Positions 11,231-23,031 of a stretch of 64,000 bases of DNA are shown one piece after another; the first letter of the stretch is position 1, and each line of letters begins with the position of its first letter. Source of the stretch: Chlorops oryzae. Its lineage: Eukaryota > Arthropoda > Insecta > Diptera > Chloropidae. The position numbers and the translations under genes were made by a program. The notes beneath the pieces were generated by a model. That model was not told where the DNA came from. It ran no database searches and saw only the letters and a program-made list of their open reading frames with translations. The stretch spans positions 162,393,879-162,457,878 of the forward strand of contig CM035806.1 of NCBI GenBank assembly GCA_020466095.1, in the 5' to 3' direction.

Positions 11231-12524
11231 ACAGGTTGGCTGATAAGTCCCCGGTCTAACAAAGAAAAACAAATTTTTTTTGTCAAAATTCGTTTTTATT
11301 ATTCAACATAGTTCCCTTCAAGAGCGATACAACGATTATAACGACCTTCCAATTTTTTGATACCATTTTGGTAGTACTCCTTCGGTTTTGCCTCAAAATA
11401 GGCCTCAGTTTCGGCGATCACCTCTTCATTGCAGCCAAATTTTTTCCATGCGAGCATCCTTTTGAGGTCTGAGAACAAGAAAAAGTCACTGGGGGCCAGA
11501 TCTGGAGAATACGGTGGGTGGGGAAGCAATTCGAAGCCTAATTCATGAATTTTTGCCATCGTTTTCAATGACTTGTGGCACGGTGCGTTGTCTTGGTGGA
11601 ACAACAATTTTTTCTTCTTCATATGGGGCCGTTTTGCCGCGATTTCGACCTTCAAACGCTCCAATAACGACATATAATAGTCACTGTTGATGGTTTTTCC
11701 CTTCTCAAGATAATCGATAAAAATTATTCCATGCCCATCCCAAAAAACAGAGGCCATTACTTTGCCAGCGGACTTTTGAGTCTTTCCACGCTTCGGAGAC
11801 GGTTCACCGATCGCTGTCCACTCAGCCGACTGTCGATTGGACTCAGGAGTGTAGTGATAGAGCCATGTTTCATCCATTGTCACATATCGACGCAAAAACT
11901 CGGGTGTATTGCGAGTTAACAGCTGCAAACACCGCTCAGAATCATCAACACGTTGTTGTTTTTGGTCAAATGTGAGCTCGCGCGGCACCCATTTTGCACA
12001 GAGCTTTTTCATATCCAAATATTGATGAATGATATGACCAACACGTTCCTTTGATATCTTTAAGGCCTCTGCTATCTCGATCAACTTCATTCTACGGTCA
12101 TTCAAAATCATTTTGTGAATTTTTTTGATGTTTTCGTGGGTAACCACCTCTTTCGGGCGTCCACTGCGTTCATTATCCTCCGTGCTCATTTCACCACGCT
12201 TGAATTTTGCATACCAATCAATTATTGTTGATTTTCCTGGGGCAGAGTCCGGAAACTCATTATCAAGCCAAGTTTTTGCTTCCACTGTATTTTTTCCCTT
12301 CAGAAAACAGTATTTTATCAAAACACGAAATTCCTTTTTTTCCATTTTTTTCACAATAACAAAAGTTGCTTCACAAAAGACGCTCTATCTCACAAACTAA
12401 TTGACTTACAGACGTCAAATTTTGACACGAATCATTTGAAGGTTGCCACTATATAAAAATAATATGCATTTAATACTAGCGACGCCATCTATGTGTCAGA
12501 CCGGGGACTTATCAGCCAACCTGT
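11231..12524 (-). mobile_element. Complete mariner element
   Basis: The terminal inverted repeats start ACAGGTTGGCTGATAAGTCC and continue CCGGTCT. They are identical over 27 bp at both ends (11231-11257 and 12498-12524). A TA dinucleotide flanks each side (11229-11230 and 12525-12526), as expected for Tc1/mariner target-site duplication. The length, 1294 bp, is typical for mariner. The element encodes one uninterrupted transposase on the minus strand. Intact ends plus an intact frame suggest a young insertion. Confidence 0.95.
11299..12354 (-). CDS. mariner transposase, full length (351 aa)
   Basis: This DDE/D transposase cuts and rejoins the element's terminal repeats at TA targets in the nucleus. 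Residues 1-110 hold the two helix-turn-helix DNA-binding regions, separated by a GRP linker at 65-67. WVPREL (122-127) is the conserved mariner motif. The catalytic triad is visible: D161 in TMDETW, D255 in HQDNAPCH and D290 in YSPDLAPSDFF. There are 34 residues between the last two Asp, so this is DD34D, the mariner signature. The length matches the family (about 345-350 aa). The start could be the first Met or Met4 (MEKKEF). There is no stop or frameshift, and the frame lies wholly between the element's TIRs. I cannot assign the subfamily with certainty; mellifera-like is a guess. Confidence 0.95.
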   Translation of the reverse strand: MKKMEKKEFRVLIKYCFLKGKNTVEAKTWLDNEFPDSAPGKSTIIDWYAKFKRGEMSTEDNERSGRPKEVVTHENIKKIHKMILNDRRMKLIEIAEALKISKERVGHIIHQYLDMKKLCAKWVPRELTFDQKQQRVDDSERCLQLLTRNTPEFLRRYVTMDETWLYHYTPESNRQSAEWTAIGEPSPKRGKTQKSAGKVMASVFWDGHGIIFIDYLEKGKTINSDYYMSLLERLKVEIAAKRPHMKKKKLLFHQDNAPCHKSLKTMAKIHELGFELLPHPPYSPDLAPSDFFLFSDLKRMLAWKKFGCNEEVIAETEAYFEAKPKEYYQNGIKKLEGRYNRCIALEGNYVE

Positions 12525-12954
12525 TACTCGACCAATTCAAATCAAATTTGGCTATACCCCTGCAAAAGAATAAATTGGTACACTGCGCGTACACAGTGGA
12601 AACTTTCAAGTCAAGTGATGCCCACCCAGGGTCATACTGACTATAAACATCTAATGATAATACCTTTTTTACTTTATCGAACAGAAAATATAAAACCTGC
12701 ACGTTTTGATATACTTATAAGTATGTATAATGAAATTCGAAACTTGATTGACTCAAAACTCTCAGTTGTTATTTCTGAATATTATAAAAGTGGGCATGGC
12801 AATGGGTAACTTGAGAAAAAAAAAATAAAAATCTAACATAACTTTGAAGTGAATCGAATGGTTTTCGGCGTATTAGCTTTCTTAAATCATGCTCATATAC
12901 CTGTATATACATATAACATGACTATAAGTTCATTACATATGTATGTGTATTTCC

Positions 12955-13150
12955 AAACGGACGTGACAGATGCTTTAGCAATTTAAAGTCCCGTATTGAA
13001 GAATGTAGAAAATTTTAATTTTCTTTCTGAATAATTATTATCGCGCAGCTCTTCCGGACTTTTATACTTATAAAAATTTTATGCAGATCAGAAAGGCAAT
13101 TAGATATGGTCGGACGTGACAAAAAGTTTACTTTTTTCTGGGACTACTCA
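12955..13150 (+). repeat. CGGACGYGAC-flanked dispersed repeat, copy 1
   Basis: A unit of about 190 bp begins ACGGACGTGACAG, contains AATTTAAAGTCCCG, and ends CGGACGTGACAAAAAG followed by TTTACTTTTTTCTGG. Related copies lie at 22255-22450 (best match), at 14285-14410 (degraded, 5' part) and at 32344-32402 (3' end only). The repeated CGGACGTGAC at both ends and the AAAAAGT/ACTTTTT inverted core are the constant parts. Confidence 0.6.
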
Positions 13151-14284
13151 TAGGTGCATGTAATGGCAGTAATCGACTGCCGGAACAATATTCCATAGGC
13201 TGCAAAGCAATACCGAATTTGTAATTTGAAAGTTTATAGGAGTAGAGATATAAAATCGCATTGAGGACACGCAATCAGCATTGAGAGGGTTAATGAAGAA
13301 TTTTTTCTCTAAGACGATGGAAGGAATACTAATTAATTGAAATTAGTAAAAAACATACCTTCCGATCGCCTTCAGCATCTTCCATGATTTCAGAGAGTAT
13401 TTAATCCCCAAAACCACCCACTTTGCACGACCCCGTCACCCACAAAAATTAAAAAAAAAAAAAAATCAATTTGATATAAAACCAGAATCAGGTGCCGTTT
13501 GCCGAATCAAGAAAAAGATTAAAAAAAAACATTTTTTTTAAATAATAAAAAATCAACAACAAAAAGGAAGGCCTTTTTAAGGATCGCAACGATCGTTTAC
13601 CTGCATACAAAAACGCTGTGTGTGGTCGTTGTAGTCGGCCAAATATGATGATATGGATATGATAGAGTAATCATCAACTCGACGCGTCAAAACTCGACGA
13701 ACACAAGAAGACGCACCGGGCACACGAACGCAAAAACGAACTGATTGAGTTCATTATTCGAAAGCCACGAATGAACACTGCTCGTCTGCTCGGAACACGA
13801 TTCAGAAATTCTACGACAGACAAATAACCAGCAGGAATATTCTCGCGACAAGAATAGCAAAATAAAATAAAAAATATCAAATCAAAAACAAAAAAAAAAA
13901 ATTTTTTTTTTTCTTTTAACAAAGTCAAAAGGAGCGACTTGTGTGGTCCGTTTTTCTTACATATTTTTTTTTTATTATTATTATTTTTTTTTTCAAATTG
14001 TCTCACGAATTTTATAGAAAATATAAAAAAATTTAAGGCGACCGATAGTATGAACATCAACGTTCGATGCTACAAACGAGCAAAAACGCCACCAACCACC
14101 CTGAAGTAGCTGCTAATTACCAAAGTCGCGTGCTATGGTAATTCATGGATTAAATGCTCCAGATTGTGGGTGCGATAATATACTTACAGCGAGTATTATG
14201 CGACTGCTAATAAAAAGTGTTCAGTTGGTATACTCAGTTAATCGGCATAGCTTAATTGAGACGGCAAAGTTATATGGACATTTC

Positions 14285-14410
14285 TACACGGGCGCGCAAG
14301 TAACTTGAGTAATTTGAAATCCCGATGTCAAGAACGCGGTACATAGTAGTTTTGCCTCTAACTATTTTTGTGCACTTTTACCTTTATCAAAATTTCTATG
14401 CCGATTAATA
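14285..14410 (+). repeat. CGGACGYGAC-flanked dispersed repeat, degraded copy
   Basis: It shares the order of blocks with the copy at 12955: GGCGCGCAAG in place of GGACGTGAC, then TTGAAATCCCGATGTCAAGA, TAGTTTTGCCTC and CAAAATTTCTATGC. The last two match the copy at 22255 closely. The 3' CGGACG end is missing. Confidence 0.45.
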
Positions 14411-14568
14411 CACAATTATTTATACCCATCTTTTTATAACCACCTATTTATACACACCTATTTATACTTAACATATCTCCAGAAGGGTATTATGGAATTT
14501 TGCGGATCACGTAAATCAGGCAAATATTCATATGCCCTGGCAGGTGTCGTGCAATGAGGCCATAGGGA

Positions 14569-15893
14569 ACAAGTAAGGGTGTTATAGTCTGGCGAGCCTG
14601 ACAATAGAATACCCGACACAGATACACATGTTCAAATAATTTTAAATATCAAGAGGTGTTTAAGCCCATAAGGGGCCCCATATGCCGACTTTTGTTAAAT
14701 TTCTTTATGAAAACCGCCCCTTTGTCACGCCCACTTTTCCAATTTTTTGAATTTTAATCGGAGGCTAAAATATACGCTCAAACTCTAAGATTCATTGAAA
14801 TTTTCCGAAAATGTCCGATTTTGAGGCAGTTTTGGGATTCTTGTGACAGACCCTAGTACTGGAGGTACCCTTAATAATGGACCGATCAAGAAAATTTTTG
14901 GGCAGGATGTTTATGGCTACAAAGGAAGTATAAGTGCCAATTTTTGTTCAAGTCCCATTTGAATTTCGGGTGTAAGGGAGCGTCCATAAATGATGTCACG
15001 CATTTTTTGCGATTTTTAGACCCCCTCCCCCCCTTTGTCACAAACCTGTTACATATGAGCTAACCCCCTCCCCCCCTGTGTCACGTCACAATTAATATGA
15101 AAAAAAAGTATAGGCCAATTCACAATTATTGCTAATTTAAGGTTAAATATGCTAACATGTTTTTTATATGGAGTTTGACATCTCACGCCTACTTTAACAC
15201 ATTAAACCTTAAATTAGCTTGCACTTTGTGACACATATCACTAATTTATAAATATGATGCTATTTTTCATATAAAAAAATTAATGTAACAAAATCTTTAT
15301 TTTATATTTTGTTTGTAGTAACAACTATGAAAAGTGTGACATAACATGCTTGGGAACCCCCCCTCCACCCTATGTCACAAAACTGTCACAGATGAGCTGA
15401 CCCCCTCCCCCCCCACCAAACGTGACATCATTTATGGACGCTCCCTAAGAGACAATATTCGAAAAACGCCCTTCTGCCACGCCCACTTTTCTAATTTTGT
15501 GAAATTATATTACTTGCCTTTAAACATGTTCAAATATTAAATTTCATCAAAATATCTTGAAAAACAGTTTTTGTGATTTTCGTAACAGACGCTAGTACTG
15601 GAGGTACCCCTAAAAATGGTCCGATCGGGTCCATTCTCGAACTTAATTTTACTCATGTCCCCGTGAGCACGCATACCAAATTTTGTCAAGATAGCTCAAC
15701 TCCTTCGATAAGAGAACTGTATACAGACAGATGGACAGACAGACAGAGGGACGGACATGTCTAAATCGAATCTTCTGGTGACGCTGATCATTTCTATATA
15801 TATATTTTGTATGGTCTATCTCGACTGGTTATGGGTGTTACACACAACCACACAAACGCAATATACCCTCGACACAGAGTGTGTCGGGTATAA
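14569..15893 (+). repeat. Dispersed Helentron/DINE-like repeat, copy 4, split by a MITE
   Basis: Full head (AAGTAAGGGTGTTATAGTC), two monomers and an intact 3' hairpin (CGACACA/TGTGTCG). The second monomer is interrupted at 14976-15445 by a MITE; removing it restores the order seen in copy 2. It lies in the same orientation as copies 1-3. Confidence 0.85.
14976..15445. mobile_element. 470-bp MITE with TAA target duplication (PIF/Harbinger-like)
   Basis: The terminal repeat GGGAGCGTCCATAAATGATG followed by TCACG is mirrored perfectly at the right end (15421-15445). TAA occurs at 14973-14975 and 15446-15448, a 3-bp duplication typical of PIF/Harbinger. Internal CCCCTCCCCCCC-TTTGTCACA blocks occur near both ends. 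It has no coding capacity. Its host is a dispersed repeat, which confirms the borders. Confidence 0.85.
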
Positions 15894-18800
15894 TAAGGCC
15901 GTGTGGTATCATTTCCAGTAACTGAGTCCAATAAAGCCATAGTTCAGTGGGAAATACAGCCATATGAGCTTCCTTACGTTCCAACTTGCAAGCTGCAACT
16001 CTTGCACAAAGCTCTAGGTCCTTGTGCAACTTTTGAAGCACAATAGCTTACGTTTTTCCATAATTTTTGTCTTGTCTAAGGGTGGCAGTCCCTTTTTTTG
16101 TCCGCGTTAAGTGAAATAAAGTTTTCAGAGTGTTAACTTTGGTACTCTTCGTACGAATTCAAAACATAAATTGCCATCATCTATGAGAAATCGTTCGGAA
16201 TCACAAGTTCCTACATATATACGAGTACATAGCTATTGCGGTTCATTTTTGCGTCTATGGTTTTCTTGTTTTTTGAATTTGTTTTATTTTTTTCATGTCT
16301 TTTTTTTTAACTTTGTTTTGTGGCAATTTTTTGTTCGCTTTGACACGTTTCCATTCGGTCTTGTCTTAATTAATTACTTGCCAAAGTGCAGAACGTGCAT
16401 TGTTTGTCGTAAGTGCTTTAACCCACATTTCACGCCATCTAATTGGCAAAGTGCTCCTCGGGCGCGCGCGCGACTAGCGCGCCATCATCCTATAAAACTT
16501 TTCGCGTTGTTGTTGTTATCGTTGTCGTTGTCGTTGTTGTTGTTGTCGTCGTCGTCGATGTTGTTTTCGGTTGAACTCGAATCTGAATATCGTTGTCCTT
16601 ATTTGTCGTCATCGTTGCAGCAGCGCAATCTCCATTCTAGAAGAGATAGAGTTCTTCTGGTTTTGGGAGTTGATTTTGGTTTTCTCAATCCTTTTATGCA
16701 TCGTTCCCATCTCTAGCACAATCAACATCGTCATCGCTGTCGTCATTTTCTCATCTCCATGCTCGTTCATTTTTTGGGCTTCATGGTTCTAATGCAAATT
16801 ATAAATTTGCCAAAGCTAACGACAAAGCTCACCGAATTTTGTGGAAAGAGCTTTTGTTAATAATTAAAAAAAAATTTTTTTTTTTTTGGTTTTCCGTTTT
16901 CCGTTTTCATCGACGATTGCTCCTTATTGTTGCTTTGGAATTCAGCGTCTAATTGAGTTCGACTTTTTTTCCGATCTTTAGCACTTTAAGTCATGCTCCT
17001 CACTCCCTTTTCGTTATCGTTTATGTTCCATCACTAATATGTCTTTATCGGAAACTGTGGATCACTAGATATTGCTATTGCGATGCAAAATATACTTATA
17101 TCTCGTAAAGTGAAAGAAGTAAATAAAAAAATAATAAAAAATAAAAAATAAAAATAAGAAGTGTGTCTAGTTAATGATTGCACCACACAAAGACGTGTGC
17201 ATAAAAATGCCAACTAAATGTCAAGAAAGGGAAGGTAGAAAAAAAAAAAAAAATAAATAAAAAAGATCGTTCCATAATTTTTCTTCCAATTACATTTGAA
17301 TCGAATGAAATGCCATAAATTCGGCGAACAACAATTGGAAATGGGTTTCCACATTTACGGTCACTTCTAATTGCACAAAAGCAAGGAATGCAAAAAAGAA
17401 GGAGGCACAGTCAAGTTTTCAATACGCCTACGCATTGCTGCTCGCTGCCACTACTTTTTCACCTATTTCGGATCTCGTTAGCCACGTCCGGCTCTAGTAC
17501 TAGCTGTGGCTCCAGCTCTAGCTCCAGCTCCATTGCCAACGAATGCAGCGAATAAACCGAATGCAGTGAACAGTGCAGTGTTCGGTATGCCCAATAAAGC
17601 ATGCAATGCGAATCCTCTTGATGATGACTCAACGGTGATGGTGATGATGATGATTTTCTTCTTTTTTTTTCACTAAGAGTTTTGCCATTCGTTTAAGAAA
17701 TTTCAATTACTTCACTTGTTGGTCATGACTCTTGATGATTTCGTTATTTATTTATTTATTTCTTATTTATTTATTAATTTAATTTTTTTTTTGCATTTTT
17801 GTTATTGAAGGCTCTGGCCAAAATTCATTTCCATTCGATAATTTATCTAGGAAGCTGATTGGACCGCAAATTAAAGCGCAATTTATTTTCAATTAACAAT
17901 TTTGATGCATCACATGCCCATGTCTGACAACACACAACACAACATAACAGGCCACGCCACACACATATGAGCACATGTCCGTCGAACATGTAAATCATGC
18001 AAACGCTCTACTTACAACGTCGACCTGGACTTGAGCTATATCGTTTCGCCATAATTTTTTTTTTTTTTTTTTAATTGAAACGCATGGCAGTCCACCTTTA
18101 CCAGAACAGTCGAGGTACAAATAAGAAACAAAAAGAAAGAAAAACGAAAAATGGTCACACGAACATCAAAATGAAGAAGAAGAAGACAAAGTGACAAATT
18201 GCACCGAAATGCGAATATGGGAATACGATTCACTGAATAGGCATGATGAGCTCTCCGACCGACTGACCGGGACCATTCATTCGGCAATTATCGGTACTAT
18301 TTATATGAAGAGATATGTATGTGTACGTGAGCATGTGTGCGTTTTAAATTAAAAATTAAATAAGCGGACACTTGGCAAATTGCATGCAAAGTTGCGAAAC
18401 CGCAAACGAGGCCCAAATGTCACTTTTGATTACGAAAGTAACGAGCAGACTAGACCCCATCCGACCCGACTCGACCGTGCCCTGACATATGTATGTATGT
18501 ACGTAGCTGGGACACATGTTGCTGCAGTGCGAAATGACCTCGCTCGCTGAGTTTAGAATTTTATTACTAATAACCATATGAGTTTATGTATGTATGTTTG
18601 TGTAGGTCTGCAGACCCAGCAAGTTGGCTTTTTTTTGTTGAAGTTTTGAATCAAAAGCGAGTCTTTTTCGAATCGTATTTCTAATTAAAATAATCAAAAA
18701 TAATCGATAGTTTCAATAATCGATAGTGTCAACAATTGATAGGTTCAATAACCGTCTTTTTTTAACAATCGATATGTTTAATAATCGATAGTTTCACTAG

Positions 18801-19446
18801 TCGATAGGTTCAATAATCGTTTGTTTCAATAATCGATCAGTGATTGGCAGATCTAGATAGGTCCTAGAAAGAGATTATAATCTAATAACTTATTAGGCTA
18901 TGGTTCATAATCTATACAAGTATCATTAACAAATAAAAGCAGAGTATGAATACTTCATGCGCTAGACATTATATATTGCAGACGAGGCCAAAGATTGAAA
19001 CTTGTCAATATCAGCTAGGCCCTTGCACAATATCTAGTTACAAATTGCCAGCCGCTAGCTGTTAATGCAGCCATAGATCGAAATTTCAATAAAATCGAGC
19101 AGGACATTGCAATCATGCTTAAAAGGGTTAATCAGCTAGATACGGTTTAATAAAATGAATAATCTAAACTTCTAAGTTAGATCTGCGTAACATCCCAACA
19201 GAATTCAGATGCGAGTTTGGTGTTTTTTTGATATGTAGGTACATATTTGGAATATAAAAATCCAGGGTTGCATTTAAAAAGAGCGTTGTGTTTTTTTTTT
19301 CATATGCTCAAAATATGTACCTAATAAAGAATAGCCCTCGCTACTCTTGAAGAGCATAATGGAAGCAATTTTATTCTGTCGTCATATTGATGCAAGACTG
19401 CTTAAGGATTTGCTGTCTTTCAACGTGTCCGTTGTCTTCTTGTTTT

Positions 19447-19480
<34 letters not shown>

Positions 19481-20280
19481 TTGTATTCAAAAGCCAATTC
19501 GATTGCCACACGCAATCGCTGCGATCCGTTTCGTTTGGTCGTGTGTTTTTTTCTCGTTATTTTCTTCTTCATTTTCGCCAATTTTGGCTGGCTTCCTAAT
19601 TAATAATAAAAATTCCTCTGTCGCTCCATTGACATACAGAATGTTCAGTGTTTGCTTGTTTCGCAATGGGCTAATAAATTCCGTCTAGGGATGTGACGAA
19701 GATATCGATGAAAGTTCGCAAGAGTTCAACTCTCCAGAATTCGAATTCGATTGAAGTTCAAACGAGCGAATGGCAACAAAAAGCTGCATTTTGATGTGTA
19801 TTTGAATTTTTTTTGTGTTTTTTTGGTTTTTTTGGGTGTTTTTGTTTCGCTAGCTGATGCGTTGATTTCGTTTGTTTCGTCTGTCACACTGCTGCTGTCG
19901 CGCTATGTCGATGCCCAAAACTGTCTTCGCCTAATTTCTCGGTGAGTTAATAAATCAGCAATCAGTTGACACATGTCGTAAATTTTGAATTCCGCTTTTC
20001 CATGCCGTCGCTGCGTCCCTCCACAGTCCACAGCCGACAAATCGAAGAGTTTTTATCTCATTTCACTTTGAGCGCATTTAAAGATCCATTTTGGCCGTCA
20101 GTCGTCGCGGCTCAATGAGGAGAGATGGAAGGATAAAAAAAAATAATAAAAAATTAATAAGAAATGAAAAGTAAATAAATAAATATCCGCATATATGCGT
20201 TGGCAACTATTACGGTAGTTGATGCATGTACTGATTTCGTACGTTAAATTATGGTACAAGTATGTGTGCCGGCTGCCAGT
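15894..20280. other. Non-coding DNA, no supported gene
   Basis: Short frames only. It includes a GTTGTC-rich trinucleotide run (16506-16560), long T runs (18055-18073, 19449-19479), TATTTATT runs near 17745-17790, and the CGATA cluster listed separately. Confidence 0.5.
18700..18842. promoter_or_regulatory. Cluster of AATCGATAG motifs
   Basis: AATCGATAG or one-base variants recur about eight times in 140 bp, often spaced 16-18 bp and joined by TTTCAATA. CGATA clusters are the known binding pattern of the fly insulator protein BEAF-32, and TATCGATA is the DREF element, so this could be an insulator or promoter-type cluster. It could equally be a decayed minisatellite. No gene start is visible next to it. 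Confidence 0.4.
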
Positions 20281-20612
20281 CCCAGTAGTCAGCGGAGCCA
20301 CCACAACACTAGCGATTTCACTAGTCACTGGGTGTCGGGGATCGGTCCCTTTCCTATCCAAGACGCTGGCGAATTTAACATTACGATCTCATTGCCGGGG
20401 ACAGGTCGTCCTTTTATGCCCCACCTTTAGCCAGTCATTTCGCTAGCGAAAAGGGGCAGGAAAATGGCCTAGCACCAGCGACTGAGAAAAAAGAAAAATT
20501 TAATTTTTTGTTTTGACTTTTTCTAAATTTATTTATATTATTAATTATTATATTTTTTTGTTTATCTATTTTTTATTTTAAATCTTTTTTATCTTACTTC
20601 TCTTAAAATTTT

Positions 20613-20684
20613 CTCGCCTCCACCGAGCCTCGAACCGCTGACCACCAAGATCGCTGGGCGAACGCCTTAATATTACGCTAAACG
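20613..20684 (-). other. tRNA-like module 2 in copy B
   Basis: Reverse complement of the unit at 2020-2092, with the B-box-like GGTTCGAGGC retained and a one-base change in the A-box region (AATATTAAGG for AATAGTTAAGG). Confidence 0.5.
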
Positions 20685-20928
20685 AACGAATTTAATTTTT
20701 TGGTTAAAATGCTCACTTGAGTTTAGCGTTGCTCAGATTTTGGGAAACGTATTTAACGAATTTTTTCACTCCAAAAATTGTTTACTTGAAAATGAACCAT
20801 TAAAAAAAAAAATAATAATAAAACCTTAAAAATTTAGGGGGAAATGTTTGTCTTCCAAAATAACTGAACTATGAACAAAAAAAAAAACTCTAATTTATAA
20901 AAAAAAGTAAAAAAATTACGAAAATTCT

Positions 20929-21002
20929 CGCCGCCCGCAGGAATTGAACCCCGAACCTCCCGGCCATCGAGTCATAGTTTGAACCACTGCGCTATCGAAC
21001 GC
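20929..21002 (-). other. tRNA-like module 1 in copy B
   Basis: Reverse complement of the unit at 1674-1747. The A box reads TAGCGCAGTGG and the B box GGTTCAATTCC, which is even closer to the tRNA consensus than in copy A. Confidence 0.6.
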
Positions 21003-21554
21003 TTAACGGGCAAATGATCAGAATGCGACGTAAAAGCAGACAACAGCAAAAACAATCATACGCAACGAATAGGGAAATGTGAGCTGAGGCCTATCTACTC
21101 CTTCAGGTTCATGTGGTAGGTGAAATGGCTAGTCATCAAGGACTGGCACTTTGGCATGTCACAAAAATCGGGGGCGACCTACTGACTACTGGGGTATTAT
21201 TGCAACGAATACTCGCGAAAGAAAAGCAAACACCAAAATAAAAAAATAAAAATAAAAATACACATAAAACGGTTAACAAAACAAACACACTCGTAATAAT
21301 GGAGTATAAGAAGAAGGTGGAGATGACGCTGAAGATGCAGTTTGCGGACGGTGATTGTGACGGTGAGAGTGGGGGCTAAAATAAGATTCTCCTTCCAATA
21401 CATATTAGAGTATTGCGAGAACGTGCAAACCTTACGTACCGGAATTTAAGCAACATTTGCGCAACATTTGCAGCATCCGAGCAATGCGCTTACGCGCGGA
21501 AATTGCTACTAAGCTCATATAAAGCTTTGTTTGTCCGTCCGTCCGTATTTCGTC

Positions 21555-21587
<33 letters not shown>

Positions 21588-22254
21588 CTGCGCTTCTATA
21601 CTAAATCACGAAAACATTGTTATGCCGTCGCAAACATATTCCGACTACGACAAACAGTTTCACTCCATCGAGCCCCTCCAACTCCCATAATACCTCATCC
21701 TCGTCGCTCTATTACTCTTGTTGCTGCTGCTGCCGATGGTGCTTGGCTTGGGCTTTGCCTTGCCTGGCTGGCTGGCTGGCTGCGTGGTGTAGAAATCATT
21801 TTCTCTCCATGGAATTTTGCGGTGTAATGATGATGGCAACGCCAATTCAATCGCAAGCGAAAACACATCGCCAAATGGAGAATGTAGGAGATCGTTAGAG
21901 AGGGAGCGAGGCAATCGGAGTGAAAAAGGGAGGGAGAAGGAGGGAGGGAGCGGGCGCAGTACAACTCCTTCATTAGCATATTTGGAAATTTGCATTAACA
22001 CCTTTTGAATTATGTAAGTTCAGTGGATTTCTGAATGAAATTACCAAAGCTTCGAAATGTGATTTTCCAAAGCGACGTGACTCTTTCCCTTTCTTCCTAT
22101 TAAGTAGTTTACTCTGTGTGCGTGCGAGCGTGTGTGTGTGTGTTTGAGACGATCACAACTTTACAGTGATCCATCGCGATTTGAACTAACTCACTGCACT
22201 TTTGTGTAATGCAAAATCCACAAATTATTCAAATATAAAACATTGGGCATTTCG

Positions 22255-22450
22255 AAACGGACGCGACACTTACATGATCAATTTTAGGCCCCGAAATCAA
22301 GTATGCTCTAAATAGTAATTTTGCTTCTCAATACTTTCGTACAGGTGATGAGGACTTTTATGTTTTTCAAAGTTTCTATGCAGTCCCGAATGGCAATCAG
22401 CTATATACGGACGCGACAAAAAGTTTACTTTTTCTAGAAATGCCCATATA
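22255..22450 (+). repeat. CGGACGYGAC-flanked dispersed repeat, copy 2
   Basis: It starts AACGGACGCGACAC and ends ACGGACGCGACAAAAAG plus TTTACTTTTTCTAG. It matches the copy at 12955-13150 in block order and spacing. Confidence 0.6.
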
Positions 22451-22725
22451 TAGAATCGACTGTGGATAGAGTGCACTAATTTTTCTCAGGACCTGTTCAT
22501 GCTAACTAGACACATTCGCGCTATCGAGACACATGTTTTTTTTTTTTTGTTTTTAATTTTTGTTCGTTTTATTTCGTTAAAATATGTAAGTGTCTACACA
22601 AATTTACAAGGAAGGATGAAAAGAAAAGGGTTTTTTTTTTTTTTTTTGTTAAAATGCTCAGTTTTTTGGCCTAATAATTTTTCAACAGATAGTTAGAATA
22701 CCAGCGTACGGGCTGTTCACACTAT

Positions 22726-23031
22726 GGGGTCGTCCATATATTACTTCAGCATGTTTTTGAACATTTTAGACCCACTCCTCTCCCATATCATCAATCGTCA
22801 TCGTCCAAATAAACCTATTGTTTGACATCATCTTTGAGCTCTTTATTATTCTCACAAGTAAATAGAAATTTAATTTCTTCAGAATATAGTTTTACAGTGT
22901 TTTCTTATAAGATAGAGATGATGACGTGATCATTGCGGATTGACCCCCCTCCCCCTCATCGCAAGCGTCATCATTCGCGAGACCCCCTCCTCATCCCTGT
23001 ATGATGACGTAATATGTATATGGACGGCCCC
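22726..23031. mobile_element. 306-bp MITE, TIR GGGGYCGTCCATATA
   Basis: The left end GGGGTCGTCCATATATTAC is mirrored at the right by a sequence whose reverse complement is GGGGCCGTCCATATACATAT. TAT flanks both sides (22723-22725 and 23032-23034). Internal CCCCTCCCCCTC blocks and GATGACGT motifs resemble the 470-bp MITE at 14976, so the two are probably related families. It has no coding capacity. Confidence 0.7.

Larger units (their letters stand above)
12527..14568. other. Non-coding DNA with short dispersed repeats
   Basis: No gene supported. It contains dispersed-repeat copies at 12955-13150 and 14285-14410, and A/T-run-rich stretches at 13440-13560 and 13860-14030. Confidence 0.5.
20281..21193 (-). 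mobile_element. TIR element carrying two tRNA-like modules, copy B
   Basis: An inverted copy of the element at 1483-2425. It starts CCCAGTAGTCAGCGGAGCC and ends CCTACTGACTACTGGG. The internal order is the same in reverse, including both tRNA-like units (20613-20684 and 20929-21002). It is 913 bp. The flanks are GT on both sides, again a possible 2-bp duplication. Divergence from copy A is slight (single substitutions and short indels in A/T runs). Confidence 0.8.

Noticed and set aside
13674..14060. A 128-codon minus-strand frame
   Set aside because: It crosses A/T homopolymer runs, giving Phe/Lys strings, and shows no domain or splice-site support.
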